Shown here: in pieces, positions 7,413-15,844 of the stretch | How positions within the stretch are numbered: position 1 is the stretch's first letter | Layout: the number at the start of each line of letters is the position of its first letter | Assembly: GCA_021151615.1 (NCBI GenBank) | Contig: JAGKXA010000061.1 | Span: 1-20,323, forward strand | Length of the DNA stretch: 20,323 bases | Source: Cellvibrionaceae bacterium | GTDB lineage: Bacteria; Pseudomonadota; Gammaproteobacteria; Pseudomonadales; Cellvibrionaceae | Reading direction: 5' to 3' | The notes under the pieces: model-generated | What the model saw: only the letters and a program-made list of their open reading frames with translations | Told to the model about the DNA's origin: nothing | Database searches by the model: none | Position numbers and translations under genes: made by a program

Positions 7413-7497
7413 TCCGGGGTCGGCAATGAGTAAAAAGATAAGAAGCGTTTAGCAGGGTAAACCCCGGCGCCCGCGTCACCCACTACTGATAAGATCC

Positions 7498-7527
7498 AAT
7501 GCCGCTGATAAGGTCAGCGGCATTTTT
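7498..7527 (+). terminator. Rho-independent terminator after the hybrid kinase gene
   Basis: An 11-bp perfect stem, AATGCCGCTGA (7498-7508) with TCAGCGGCATT (7514-7524), a five-base loop and a T5 run ending at 7527. It lies 85 bases past the stop and separates the kinase gene from the large lipoprotein gene. Confidence 0.9.
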
Positions 7528-7617
7528 ATTTCAGGGAATAGAGCTTGTTTCGTTGACTGGCTTTTTATTGGCTAGACTCTGTTTATAAAATTATTCTACA
7601 ACAATAAAGGTTCATTT

Positions 7618-10600
7618 ATGTTCCTGATTATTCCCGGTATTCAGATCTCCTTTGATTGGTACTGCTCCGCCATAAAAAATATAGTCCAAGGGGTATGCGT
7701 ATTTTTTTTCCTTGGGTTGGTGGGGTGCGATAAGCCAACGTCACAAAATTCGGTGCCTGAAACAGTTCCATCGTCCGCGCTTGCCAGTCATGTTACTTTG
7801 GGTGGTGCACGTGTTCTGGTCTTTAGTAAAACGGCGGGCTTTCGTCACGATTCCATTCCCGCCGGTTTGGCTGCGCTGGAACAGTTAGCGCAGCAACATC
7901 AGTTTACGCTGGTGGCGACGGAAGATGCGGCGCAATTCAGCGATGAAAATCTGCGCCAATTTAATGCGATTATATTTTTAAACACCACCGGGGATGTGTT
8001 GGATGATTCCCAGCAATTGGCGATGGAGCGTTTTATCCAGGCGGGCGGTGGATTTGTTGGTATTCATGCGGCGACTGATACCGAATGGCAGGGTGATTGG
8101 TTCTGGTATCGCAACCTGGTGGGTGCGGTATTTAAAAATCACCCCAGTGATCCCAGCAATGTACAAAATGCGACTGTTCAGGTCGTCGATAAAAGTCATC
8201 CAGCGACCTCATCGCTCCCTGAAACTTTTTCGCTGGCAGATGAGTGGTATAACTTCCGTGATATTTATGAATTTATCAATGTGCTTACCAAAGTGGATGA
8301 GTCCACTTATCAGGGCGGTGAACACAATCACGATCATCCCATTTCCTGGTATCACGACTACGACGGTGGTCGCGCGTTTTATACGGCGCTGGGGCACACC
8401 AACGAAACCTTTTCCAATCCGAACTTTTTACAACAGTTAATAGGTGGACTTACCTATGCGGTGGGATTAAATCATCGCAATGGCTTTCAACCGCGTCTGG
8501 ATTACAGCAAATCGCGCCCGGAAGATAATCGCTTCATTAAAAAAACCTTGGTTGATAAATTGGATGAACCCATCAAGCTGGCTTTTTTCCCCAATGGCGA
8601 TGCATTAATTGCCTTGCGCCCGGGCCGCTTTCAACGCGTGGATTACCAAACCGGTCAATTAAGTGAAGCGGGTACCTTGCTTGTTGGTTATGACAAGTTT
8701 ATGGAACTGGGTTTGGTGGGTGTAGCTGTAGATCCGGATTTTGCTAATAACCCGTGGATATACGCAGCGTTTACTGTAGCTAATGATGTAGATGGAAAAA
8801 AACAACTGCGCCAACGGCTTGCGCGTTTTAAATGGAATGGTCAGCAAGTGGATGCGCAAACCGAACAGGTCTTGCTGGAATATTCGATCGACAATAACTG
8901 CTGCCACACCGGTGGTGATTTGCAGTTCGGTAATAATGGAGAATTGTTTTTTTCAACAGGTGACAACACCAATCCCCATGATCAGGATGGTTATGCTCCC
9001 GTCGATTTTCGCGCGGACATGAAAAAAAATGATGGCTTGCGTGGCGCTGGCAATACCATGGACTTACGTGGAAAAGTATTGCGCATTAAACCCCGCGCTG
9101 ATGCGGGTTATGATATCCCTGCCGGCAATTTATTCGCCGATGCAAGTATAGGTCGCCCGGAAATTTATGTGATGGGCGCGCGCAACCCCTACAGCCTGAC
9201 GTTCGATAAAAAAACCGGGCACCTGTTTTATGGCGATGTAGGGCCGGATGCGAGCAAAGATTCCGACCAAAAAGGCTCGCAAGGTTATGACGAAATCAAT
9301 CGTGTAACGGCGGCGGGAAATTTTGGCTGGCCGTTAGTGATTGGTAAAAATCATCCCTACCGTTTTTTTGATTATGCGACAAAAAAACCTGGCGATTGGG
9401 TAGATCCCGCAGCACCACTGAATATTTCACCGAGCAACACGGGGGCCAAACAATTACCACCTGCACAGCCTGCATTTATTGCATACCCTTATGGCAATTC
9501 AGATGAGTTCCCGGAAATGGGGACCGGTGGGCGCACCGCAATAGTTGCCGATGTCTACCGCAATGACGAGTACCCGGAATCGGTAAATCGCTATCCGTCC
9601 TATTACAACAATAAGCTATTCATTGTGGACTTTATGCGCACCTGGGTGAAAGCAGTGAGTTTTGATGAGCAGGGTCGCATTCAAAAAATAGAGCCTTTTG
9701 CTCCGCAAATCAGCTACGCGCTGCCGATCGATGCGCGTTTTGCACCCGATGGAACTCTCTATGTGCTGGAGTACGGCATGTCCTGGTTTACTGGCAACCC
9801 GGATGCGCGTTTGTCGCGCATTGAATATGTGGGTGCGGGAAACCGCCCACCGCTGGCACAGATTCAAGTTGATAAAACGCGCGCCGGTATCCCGGCAAAC
9901 ATTGCCGCATCGGCGAATCAGTCAGTGGATCTGGATGGAGATAAAATTCAGTTTGAATGGAAACTGAAGTGTACTGCTGCGAGCTGTGTTGAAAAGTATT
10001 TGGGTGATGCGCCAGCGATAAATGTTAATTTTGATATGTCTGGTGAATATCAATTAGTGCTTACTGTTACGGACACCCAAGGTGCTAAAACCTCGGTGCA
10101 ACAAGCCTTGGTGGTCGGTAATGAACCGCCAACCATAACCCTTGCATCAGGTATGAATAAAAGTTTTTACTGGCCGGATAGTAAAAATTTTTCCTATTCA
10201 TTTGCTATCAACGATAAGGAAGATGGTGCGATTGCAGCAATCGCCAACAACAATCCCTTCGTTCAATTTGGTTATCAATCCGCTGTCTCGGAAAAATCAC
10301 AAGGTCATCAAAGTGTAAGCTTGATCGATCAAGGTAAAGCGCTGGTTGATGCCAATAACTGTTTGGGGTGCCATAAAATTGAAGAGAAAATGGTTGGTCC
10401 GGCATTGCGCGACGTAGCAAAAAAATACCAAAAGGATGCAAAGGCGCTGAAGTATCTGGTGAATAAAATTGGCAATGGCGGTGCGGGCGTATGGGGTGAA
10501 ATGAATATGCCGGCGTTCTCGGGTTTGAGTGAGGCCGATCGCACGGCGTTGGCGACCTATGTGCTCTCATTAACGGAAGATCATTCTCCCAAGTCATTGC

Positions 10601-11172
10601 CGCTGTCGGGCAGTGTGGAATTAAACGCGCACAGCAAAAAGCCGGGGGCAGCGAACACACCCTATAAGGCCACAGGGGAATCCTACAGGTTTTCGGTAAC
10701 TTTTTCAGATAAGGCAATCAATGGTGTTCCGTCGATTCAAACCCAAAATGAGTTTGTGTTGGTGCCTCCCAGATTGGATTTTGTGGGCGCTATTAACCCT
10801 GCGTCCCTGGGTAAACTGGTGACTATTGATAAGTTTAAAGAGCGGGATGTTGTTAACCTCAAGGCCAGTGATAATTGGGCTGGGTTTACATTCGGTGAAT
10901 ATGATTTAACAGGTATTAATGCATTAACGATAGGCGCTTACTTTTTACGCGAAGCGAGTGATTGGAAAATCGAAATTTATGAGGAAAACTCCAGCGGCGA
11001 ATTGCTGGGTTCGCTCAGCGTAACACCGGAGAAACTTTGGGATTATTCCCGCGTGACTGTGCCTTTAAACAAGCCGTTTAATGATTATGCGCGGTTATAC
11101 TTACGTATCAAGCCGGAAGGAAAAACAACTGCAGAAGTACGTTTAATGGATGTGGAGTTTGTGCGCGACTGA
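7618..11172 (+). CDS. Multidomain lipoprotein: ThuA-like, PQQ-type sugar dehydrogenase, PKD, cytochrome c, C-terminal beta domain
   Basis: An 1184-residue envelope protein. AAAGG seven bases upstream supports the ATG. A lipobox LVGC (Cys37) follows an unusually long N-region. Domains in order: ThuA-like glutamine-amidotransferase fold (about 61-285; VLVFSKTAGFRHDSI, GGGFVGIHAATDTEW); a six-bladed propeller of the soluble-glucose/sorbosone dehydrogenase (GSDH) type (about 305-735; LGLVGVAVDPDF, His430 in CHTGGDLQFGNNGELFFSTGD, GARNPYSLTF), which in the family binds PQQ and oxidises sugars; a PKD-like domain (about 742-835); a class I cytochrome c (about 905-995; haem site CLGCH at 915-919, likely axial Met964 in NMPAF); and a C-terminal beta domain (about 1040-1184) that may bind carbohydrate. 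The likely job is periplasmic sugar oxidation with electrons passed from PQQ to the fused haem. It is a single gene unit, isolated by a terminator upstream and hairpins downstream. The substrate is unknown. Confidence 0.9.
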   Translation: MFLIIPGIQISFDWYCSAIKNIVQGVCVFFFLGLVGCDKPTSQNSVPETVPSSALASHVTLGGARVLVFSKTAGFRHDSIPAGLAALEQLAQQHQFTLVATEDAAQFSDENLRQFNAIIFLNTTGDVLDDSQQLAMERFIQAGGGFVGIHAATDTEWQGDWFWYRNLVGAVFKNHPSDPSNVQNATVQVVDKSHPATSSLPETFSLADEWYNFRDIYEFINVLTKVDESTYQGGEHNHDHPISWYHDYDGGRAFYTALGHTNETFSNPNFLQQLIGGLTYAVGLNHRNGFQPRLDYSKSRPEDNRFIKKTLVDKLDEPIKLAFFPNGDALIALRPGRFQRVDYQTGQLSEAGTLLVGYDKFMELGLVGVAVDPDFANNPWIYAAFTVANDVDGKKQLRQRLARFKWNGQQVDAQTEQVLLEYSIDNNCCHTGGDLQFGNNGELFFSTGDNTNPHDQDGYAPVDFRADMKKNDGLRGAGNTMDLRGKVLRIKPRADAGYDIPAGNLFADASIGRPEIYVMGARNPYSLTFDKKTGHLFYGDVGPDASKDSDQKGSQGYDEINRVTAAGNFGWPLVIGKNHPYRFFDYATKKPGDWVDPAAPLNISPSNTGAKQLPPAQPAFIAYPYGNSDEFPEMGTGGRTAIVADVYRNDEYPESVNRYPSYYNNKLFIVDFMRTWVKAVSFDEQGRIQKIEPFAPQISYALPIDARFAPDGTLYVLEYGMSWFTGNPDARLSRIEYVGAGNRPPLAQIQVDKTRAGIPANIAASANQSVDLDGDKIQFEWKLKCTAASCVEKYLGDAPAINVNFDMSGEYQLVLTVTDTQGAKTSVQQALVVGNEPPTITLASGMNKSFYWPDSKNFSYSFAINDKEDGAIAAIANNNPFVQFGYQSAVSEKSQGHQSVSLIDQGKALVDANNCLGCHKIEEKMVGPALRDVAKKYQKDAKALKYLVNKIGNGGAGVWGEMNMPAFSGLSEADRTALATYVLSLTEDHSPKSLPLSGSVELNAHSKKPGAANTPYKATGESYRFSVTFSDKAINGVPSIQTQNEFVLVPPRLDFVGAINPASLGKLVTIDKFKERDVVNLKASDNWAGFTFGEYDLTGINALTIGAYFLREASDWKIEIYEENSSGELLGSLSVTPEKLWDYSRVTVPLNKPFNDYARLYLRIKPEGKTTAEVRLMDVEFVRD

Positions 11173-11196
11173 GGTAAATAGGTGATATTTTCGTAG

Positions 11197-11241
11197 CAGA
11201 TTGGATTCTGTTTTACCGAAGGTAATACAGAATCCAATCTG
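11197..11241. repeat. Long perfect-arm hairpin in convergent intergenic region
   Basis: CAGATTGGATTCTGT (11197-11211) and ACAGAATCCAATCTG (11227-11241) are exact inverted repeats of 15 bp; after one mismatch, five further inner pairs (11213-11217 with 11221-11225) close a GAA loop. No T tract follows on either strand. It may serve as a bidirectional transcript-end hairpin or be a copy of a dispersed palindromic repeat. Confidence 0.6.
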
Positions 11242-11243
11242 TC

Positions 11244-11262
11244 CCACAGGTTATGCCTGTGG
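11244..11262 (-). terminator. Short hairpin just after fumC
   Basis: CCACAGG (11244-11250) and CCTGTGG (11256-11262) form a 7-bp stem with a five-base loop, beginning one base past the fumC stop on the minus strand and directly followed by the longer hairpin at 11241-11197. No T run follows, so termination would rest on the tandem hairpins or on Rho; it could equally be an mRNA-stabilising 3' structure. Confidence 0.4.
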
Positions 11263-11263
11263 C

Positions 11264-12640
11264 TCATAATCCCCCATGCGTTAATTTTTCCGGATTCAAT
11301 AAGGCTTCCAGTTCCGCTCGCCCCAGTTTGGTTTCCTCCTCTGCGACATCAATAATCGCACGGCCTTCTTGGTAGGCTTTCTTCGCAATAGCAGCCGCTT
11401 TTTCGTAGCCGATAAGCGGGTTTAATGCCGTTACTAAAATGGGATTTTGCGCGAGCGTTTTAGTGAGGTTGTCGCGGTTAACCAGGAAAGGGGCAATAGT
11501 TTTATCGGCCAATTCATTGCAGGAATTACTGAGTAATTCAATCGACTGCAATAGGTTGTAGGCGATTAATGGCAGCATCACATTTAATTGAAAGTTGCCG
11601 GATTGCCCTGCAATACCAATGCTCACATCATTGCCCATCACTTGTGCTGCCGCCATACACACCGCTTCGGGAATTACCGGGTTGACTTTACCTGGCATTA
11701 TGGAAGAGCCAGGTTGCAATGCCTGCAATTGAATTTCACCTAAGCCGGCGAGTGGGCCGGAGTTCATCCAGCGCAGATCATTGGCAATTTTCATCAGGCT
11801 TACGGCGAGTGTTTTTAATTGGCCGGAAATTGCCACGGCAGTATCTTGCGCGCTCATGTGTGCAAAAAAATTATCCGCCGGTAAAAACTCCAGATGGGTT
11901 GCTTCAGATAAATTTACGGCGAATCTGGCGGCGAATTCCGGGTGGGCATTAATACCTGTGCCGACCGCAGTACCGCCTTGGGCAAGGCGCAATAATTGCG
12001 GCAGTGCCATTTGCAAGCGCACGTAGTTGCTTTCAATCTGGCTGGCCCAGCCGCTGATTTCCTGGCCCAACGTAATCGGCATGGCATCCATCAAGTGGGT
12101 ACGACCCGTTTTAACCACATCAATAAAAGCTTCAGATTTGCCCAGCAAGCTGGTGTGTAATTCTTCCATAGCGGGGTAGAGCTGCTGCTTCATGGCCAGT
12201 GCAGCACTAATGTGAATGGCGCTGGGAATAGTGTCGTTACTACTTTGACTCATATTGACGTGGTCATTGGCATGTACCTTTTGCCCAGCCAGGTCGCTGG
12301 CGATATGGGCAATGACTTCGTTCACGTTCATGTTGGTGCTGGTGCCGGAGCCGGTTTGGAATACATCAATCGGGAATTGGTCGATGTAATGACCGGCCAG
12401 CAAGCTGTCACAGGCGGCACAGATGGCCCAGGAAATATCCTCATCCAGCAAGCCCAACTGGCGATTGGTTAGGGCAGCAGCCTTTTTGATATGGACAACG
12501 GCATGGATAAAACGCGGGGGCAGGGTGAGGGTGCTGATGGCAAAGTTGTCCAAAGCCCGCTGGGTTTGGGCGCCGTAGAGCGCGGCTTTGGGAACCTGTA
12601 CGTCACCCATGCTGTCGTGTTCGATGCGAAACTCGCTCAT
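11264..12640 (-). CDS. fumC: Class II fumarate hydratase
   Basis: A 458-residue class II (iron-independent, heat-stable type) fumarase, interconverting fumarate and L-malate in the TCA cycle as a cytosolic homotetramer. The start is the ATG at 12640, preceded by a near-perfect AAGGAGG four bases upstream; an upstream in-frame GTG at 12664 would add eight residues and is unlikely. Landmarks: TGSGTSTNMNVNEV (97-110), SQSSNDTIPSAIHI (131-144), TGRTHLMDAMPITLGQE (178-194, containing the His corresponding to the catalytic-site His), and the superfamily signature GSSIMPGKVN (311-320) carrying the catalytic Ser loop. The NEV and SSND motifs favour fumarase over aspartase, which is the nearest alternative. 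It is divergent from uvrB with a structured 292-base gap between. Confidence 0.95.
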   Translation of the reverse strand: MSEFRIEHDSMGDVQVPKAALYGAQTQRALDNFAISTLTLPPRFIHAVVHIKKAAALTNRQLGLLDEDISWAICAACDSLLAGHYIDQFPIDVFQTGSGTSTNMNVNEVIAHIASDLAGQKVHANDHVNMSQSSNDTIPSAIHISAALAMKQQLYPAMEELHTSLLGKSEAFIDVVKTGRTHLMDAMPITLGQEISGWASQIESNYVRLQMALPQLLRLAQGGTAVGTGINAHPEFAARFAVNLSEATHLEFLPADNFFAHMSAQDTAVAISGQLKTLAVSLMKIANDLRWMNSGPLAGLGEIQLQALQPGSSIMPGKVNPVIPEAVCMAAAQVMGNDVSIGIAGQSGNFQLNVMLPLIAYNLLQSIELLSNSCNELADKTIAPFLVNRDNLTKTLAQNPILVTALNPLIGYEKAAAIAKKAYQEGRAIIDVAEEETKLGRAELEALLNPEKLTHGGL

Positions 12641-12750
12641 AAAACCTCCTTGGGCTGCTGACACTGGTTGTCAGTGCCGGGTATTAGTCTGGTTGATGCC
12701 AAGTCTAGTCGGTATCGATGATGCTAGCACCTTCTAGCTAAATGGATTCC

Positions 12751-12880
12751 AGTGCTGGTTCCAAGACTGTCGGAGACAGGGGTGAAGCAAGCGTTTTGCA
12801 AAGCATGCTTTGCGCGAAGCTGAACGACAACAGGTTTACCTGTTGGCAGGGCCGCTTGCGGTCGACGACATTCCGGCACT
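12751..12880. repeat. Structured multi-hairpin element between fumC and uvrB
   Basis: Three nested outer pairings, AGTGCTGG/CCGGCACT (12751-12758 with 12873-12880, one G-T), TGTCG/CGACA (12768-12772 with 12866-12870) and GCAAGCG/CGCTTGC (12787-12793 with 12853-12859), enclose two side-by-side hairpins: the 16-bp palindrome GCAAAGCATGCTTTGC (12798-12813) and CAACAGG-TTTA-CCTGTTG (12828-12845). Folded, this is a three-way junction about 130 nt long. It may be a small dispersed non-coding repeat or a leader RNA; nothing in it is convincingly coding. Confidence 0.5.
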
Positions 12881-12897
12881 AGGTGAAGAATTTTCGC

Positions 12898-12903
12898 TAC
12901 AAT
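12898..12903 (+). promoter_or_regulatory. Probable -10 element for uvrB
   Basis: TACAAT, 29 bases before the uvrB start, with only a poor -35 match 17 bases upstream. No LexA-type CTGT-N8-ACAG operator is visible near it, so SOS control of this promoter is not supported by the sequence. Confidence 0.4.
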
Positions 12904-12932
12904 CCCTTTTTTCAATTCACGTTTGAGTCGCT

Positions 12933-14945
12933 ATGAGTAAACAATTCGTTGTAAACAGTGAATTCGCGCCCGCCGGGGATCAGCCCACCGCCATCGAAGG
13001 CCTGGTGCAGGGTTTGGAAGCGGGCCTGGCCCACCAAACGCTGTTGGGGGTAACCGGTTCGGGTAAAACTTTTACCATCGCCAATGTAATCGCGCGCATG
13101 CAGCGGCCCACGCTGATCATGGCCCACAACAAGACGCTGGCTGCGCAGCTTTACGGTGAATTCAAAGAGTTTTTCCCCAACAATTCCGTGGAATATTTTG
13201 TTTCCTATTACGATTACTACCAACCCGAAGCCTATGTACCTTCGTCAGATACCTTTATCGAAAAAGATTCATCGGTAAACGAACACATTGAACAAATGCG
13301 TCTCTCGGCAACCAAGTCACTGATGGAACGCAAGGATGCCATTGTAGTGGCGACAGTATCTGCTATTTACGGTTTGGGTGATCCCGAGTCCTACATGAAA
13401 ATGCTGTTGCACATTGTGCGCGGCGATAAAATTGACCAGCGCCAGATTTTGCGTCGCCTTGCCGAACTGCAATACACCCGCAACGATATGGATTTTGCGC
13501 GCGCCACTTATCGTGTGCGCGGTGAAGTGATAGATATTTATCCGGCAGATTCCGATATGGAAGCGGTGCGCGTGGAATTATTTGACGATGAAGTGGAACA
13601 GATTTCCATTTTCGATCCACTCACTGGTGAAGTGCTGCATAAGGTTGCGCGCTACACGATTTATCCAAAATCTCACTATGTAACACCGCGCGAAACGGTG
13701 TTGGAGGCGATAGAAAATATCAAGGAAGAGCTGCGTACCCGTTTGGAATACCTGCGCGACAATAATAAATTGGTTGAAGCCCAGCGTTTGGAGCAGCGCA
13801 CCCGTTACGATCTGGAAATGATGCAAGAGCTAGGTTACTGCAATGGTATCGAAAACTATTCGCGCTATTTATCGGGCCGCGAATCCGGTGAGCCACCACC
13901 AACCCTGTTTGATTATTTGCCGCAAGATGCCTTGTTAGTGATTGATGAAAGTCATGTCACTATTCCTCAAATTGGCGCCATGTACAAAGGCGATAGGTCG
14001 CGTAAGGAAACTCTCGTGGAATACGGTTTTCGTTTACCATCGGCGTTGGACAATCGCCCCATGCGTTTTGATGAATGGGAACGCATTGCGCCGCAAATGA
14101 TTATGGTGTCCGCAACGCCGGGTAAATATGAAGCTGAAAATCAAGGGCAGGTAGTAGAGCAGGTAGTTCGCCCAACGGGATTAATCGATCCAATTATTGA
14201 AATTCGCCCGGCTACCACACAAGTGGATGATGTGCTGTCTGAAATTCGTTTGCGTGTAGAGCAAAACGAGCGCGTATTAATTACTACACTCACCAAGCGT
14301 ATGGCGGAAGACCTTACCGAGTATCTCAGTGAACACGGTGTGCGTGTGCGCTATTTGCACTCGGATATCGACACCGTCGAACGCGTGGAAATTATTCGCG
14401 ATTTACGTCTCGGTCAATTCGATGTGCTGGTGGGTATCAATCTGCTGCGCGAAGGGTTGGATATGCCGGAAGTGTCGCTGGTGGCCATTCTGGATGCCGA
14501 TAAAGAAGGCTTCCTGCGTTCGGATCGCTCGCTCATCCAAACCATCGGCCGCGCGGCGCGTAACGTGAATGGTAAAGCGATTCTCTACGCCGATAGAATT
14601 ACTGGCTCCATGCAGCGTGCCATTGATGAAACCGATCGCCGCCGCCAAAAACAAATCGACCACAACGCCAAACACGGCATTGTGCCAAAAGGCATCAACA
14701 AAAATATCACCGACATCCTGGAAGGCTCTGTCGTTCCTGGTGCCGGTGGCCGTAGCGCGCGCAACAAAGCCATGGCCATCGCCGAAAAACAAGCCAAATA
14801 CAAAGTTGAAGTCAACCCCAAAGATATTTGGAAAACCATCGAGCTTCTGGAAAAACAAATGTTCCAGGCCGCAAAAGATCTGGAGTTCGAAGTGGCGGCA
14901 AAACTGCGCGATGAGATTGATAAGTTGAAGAAGCAGGCGATTTGA
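12933..14945 (+). CDS. uvrB: Excinuclease ABC subunit B (UvrB)
   Basis: A full-length 670-residue UvrB, the DNA-damage-verifying helicase of nucleotide excision repair that is loaded by UvrA and recruits UvrC for incision. Visible landmarks: Walker A GVTGSGKT (39-46); the beta-hairpin that clamps DNA, YFVSYYDYYQPEAYVPSSDT (88-107); the helicase motif II region LLVIDESHVTIPQIG; motif V/VI regions VGINLLREGLDMPEVSLVAI and DRSLIQTIGRAARN; and the C-terminal UVR motif (KDLEFEVAAKLRDEIDKLKK) that contacts UvrC. The Shine-Dalgarno before the ATG is weak. The stop lies 20 bases before the ATG chosen for the next gene, so the downstream cassette could ride on uvrB transcription. Confidence 0.98.
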   Translation: MSKQFVVNSEFAPAGDQPTAIEGLVQGLEAGLAHQTLLGVTGSGKTFTIANVIARMQRPTLIMAHNKTLAAQLYGEFKEFFPNNSVEYFVSYYDYYQPEAYVPSSDTFIEKDSSVNEHIEQMRLSATKSLMERKDAIVVATVSAIYGLGDPESYMKMLLHIVRGDKIDQRQILRRLAELQYTRNDMDFARATYRVRGEVIDIYPADSDMEAVRVELFDDEVEQISIFDPLTGEVLHKVARYTIYPKSHYVTPRETVLEAIENIKEELRTRLEYLRDNNKLVEAQRLEQRTRYDLEMMQELGYCNGIENYSRYLSGRESGEPPPTLFDYLPQDALLVIDESHVTIPQIGAMYKGDRSRKETLVEYGFRLPSALDNRPMRFDEWERIAPQMIMVSATPGKYEAENQGQVVEQVVRPTGLIDPIIEIRPATTQVDDVLSEIRLRVEQNERVLITTLTKRMAEDLTEYLSEHGVRVRYLHSDIDTVERVEIIRDLRLGQFDVLVGINLLREGLDMPEVSLVAILDADKEGFLRSDRSLIQTIGRAARNVNGKAILYADRITGSMQRAIDETDRRRQKQIDHNAKHGIVPKGINKNITDILEGSVVPGAGGRSARNKAMAIAEKQAKYKVEVNPKDIWKTIELLEKQMFQAAKDLEFEVAAKLRDEIDKLKKQAI

Positions 14946-14965
14946 TTGGTGCATGGAATCATAAG

Positions 14966-15844
14966 ATGATGCGTTTGTTACAAGATGATCAAGCTAAAGA
15001 TGTTAGATATAGAAATCTTTTTAGTGGTTCAAGTTGGAGTGAAAGCGCCCGTCAATACATTGAAAATCTTATCGCTACATCGATCGACTTATTAGATAAA
15101 AAATTTATCGCGCAAATTAAAGATAATGTGAGTAGTGGTTTTGCTGAAATATATTTTGCCAGTACCTGCAGAGATAGATTGAAGTTGGGGGTTTTGCATC
15201 CAAGTGATAAAGGACCCGATTTTTTCCTTAACGATTTGAACTGTTGGGTTGAGTGTGTTTCTCCTACTGCAGGAATTGCTAACAATTTAAACTCTGTTCC
15301 TGACCCGGTTTTTAATGAGGCTCGATGTTTTCCTAAAGAACAGTTTCTTCTTAGAATGTTGCAGGCCTTTACGGATAAATCGAAGAAGATGGACAGCGAT
15401 ATCGAAAAAGGGATTGTGCAGAAAGATCAGCCGATTGTTCTCTTTATCAGTGGTGGAGGAATTCAAGACAGTGAATTGGTGTATCCTTTTCCACCGATTT
15501 TTGACGTTCTTTTGGGGTTGGGTCAATTGATTTTGAGCCTGGATGAAAAAAAAGTAGAAGACTATTCCTTTACTGCCAGAACTCAGATATCTAAAAAGTC
15601 TTCAGATATTGAAATTGCAGGTGGATGCTTTGGTAATAGCAAACATGCACACATTAGTGCTGTTATCTATTCCTATGCGAATTTCGCTAATCCTCTAGCT
15701 GTTCTCGGACAAGATTTCATAACGCTTCATAATCCTTTTGCAAAAAATAAATTGCCATTGGGTTTTATTTCCTGTGGAAAAGAGTGTGTTTTTGATGGTG
15801 GAAAGTTGCTTTACATCAACACTTTTGATCCGGATATTTTCTAA
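14966..15844 (+). CDS. Unknown protein with PD-(D/E)XK-like signature, AT-rich
   Basis: A 292-residue cytosolic-looking protein, no signal peptide or membrane helix. Start taken at the first of two consecutive ATGs (14966, 14969); the frame is open back to a TTG at 14942 overlapping the uvrB stop, which would add eight residues. The segment with Glu61 (SGFAEIYFAST), GPDF (Asp85) and CWVECVSP (Glu96) has the spacing of a restriction-endonuclease-like core (helix Glu, then PD, then ExK), but the ExK position is Val98, so catalysis is uncertain. A later ISGGGIQDSELVYPFPPIFDVL segment is unassigned. Base composition differs sharply from uvrB: by hand count 15001-15060 is 22/60 GC against 36/60 for 14701-14760, a sign of separate origin. 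Its stop overlaps the next start by one base (TAATG), making it the first gene of a coupled three-gene cassette. Confidence 0.7.
   Translation: MMRLLQDDQAKDVRYRNLFSGSSWSESARQYIENLIATSIDLLDKKFIAQIKDNVSSGFAEIYFASTCRDRLKLGVLHPSDKGPDFFLNDLNCWVECVSPTAGIANNLNSVPDPVFNEARCFPKEQFLLRMLQAFTDKSKKMDSDIEKGIVQKDQPIVLFISGGGIQDSELVYPFPPIFDVLLGLGQLILSLDEKKVEDYSFTARTQISKKSSDIEIAGGCFGNSKHAHISAVIYSYANFANPLAVLGQDFITLHNPFAKNKLPLGFISCGKECVFDGGKLLYINTFDPDIF

Noticed and set aside
7414..7467. CCGGGGT...ACCCCGG inverted repeat after the kinase gene
   Set aside because: Seven-base arms with a 40-base loop; the better-formed terminator at 7498-7527 explains the region.
7553..7589. TTGACT followed by TAGACT/TATAAA as promoter of the large lipoprotein gene
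   Set aside because: The spacers are 14 and 25 bases, outside the usual 16-18 range, so no promoter is called.
12724..12915. 63-codon minus-strand frame between fumC and uvrB
   Set aside because: It runs through the palindromic element, lacks a ribosome site and has no plausible protein features.
12904..12932. LexA/SOS box before uvrB
   Set aside because: No CTGT-N8-ACAG-like sequence could be seen around the start, so SOS control is not claimed.
14403..14962. Long frames antisense to uvrB
   Set aside because: They mirror the codon structure of uvrB, which is unmistakably the real gene.
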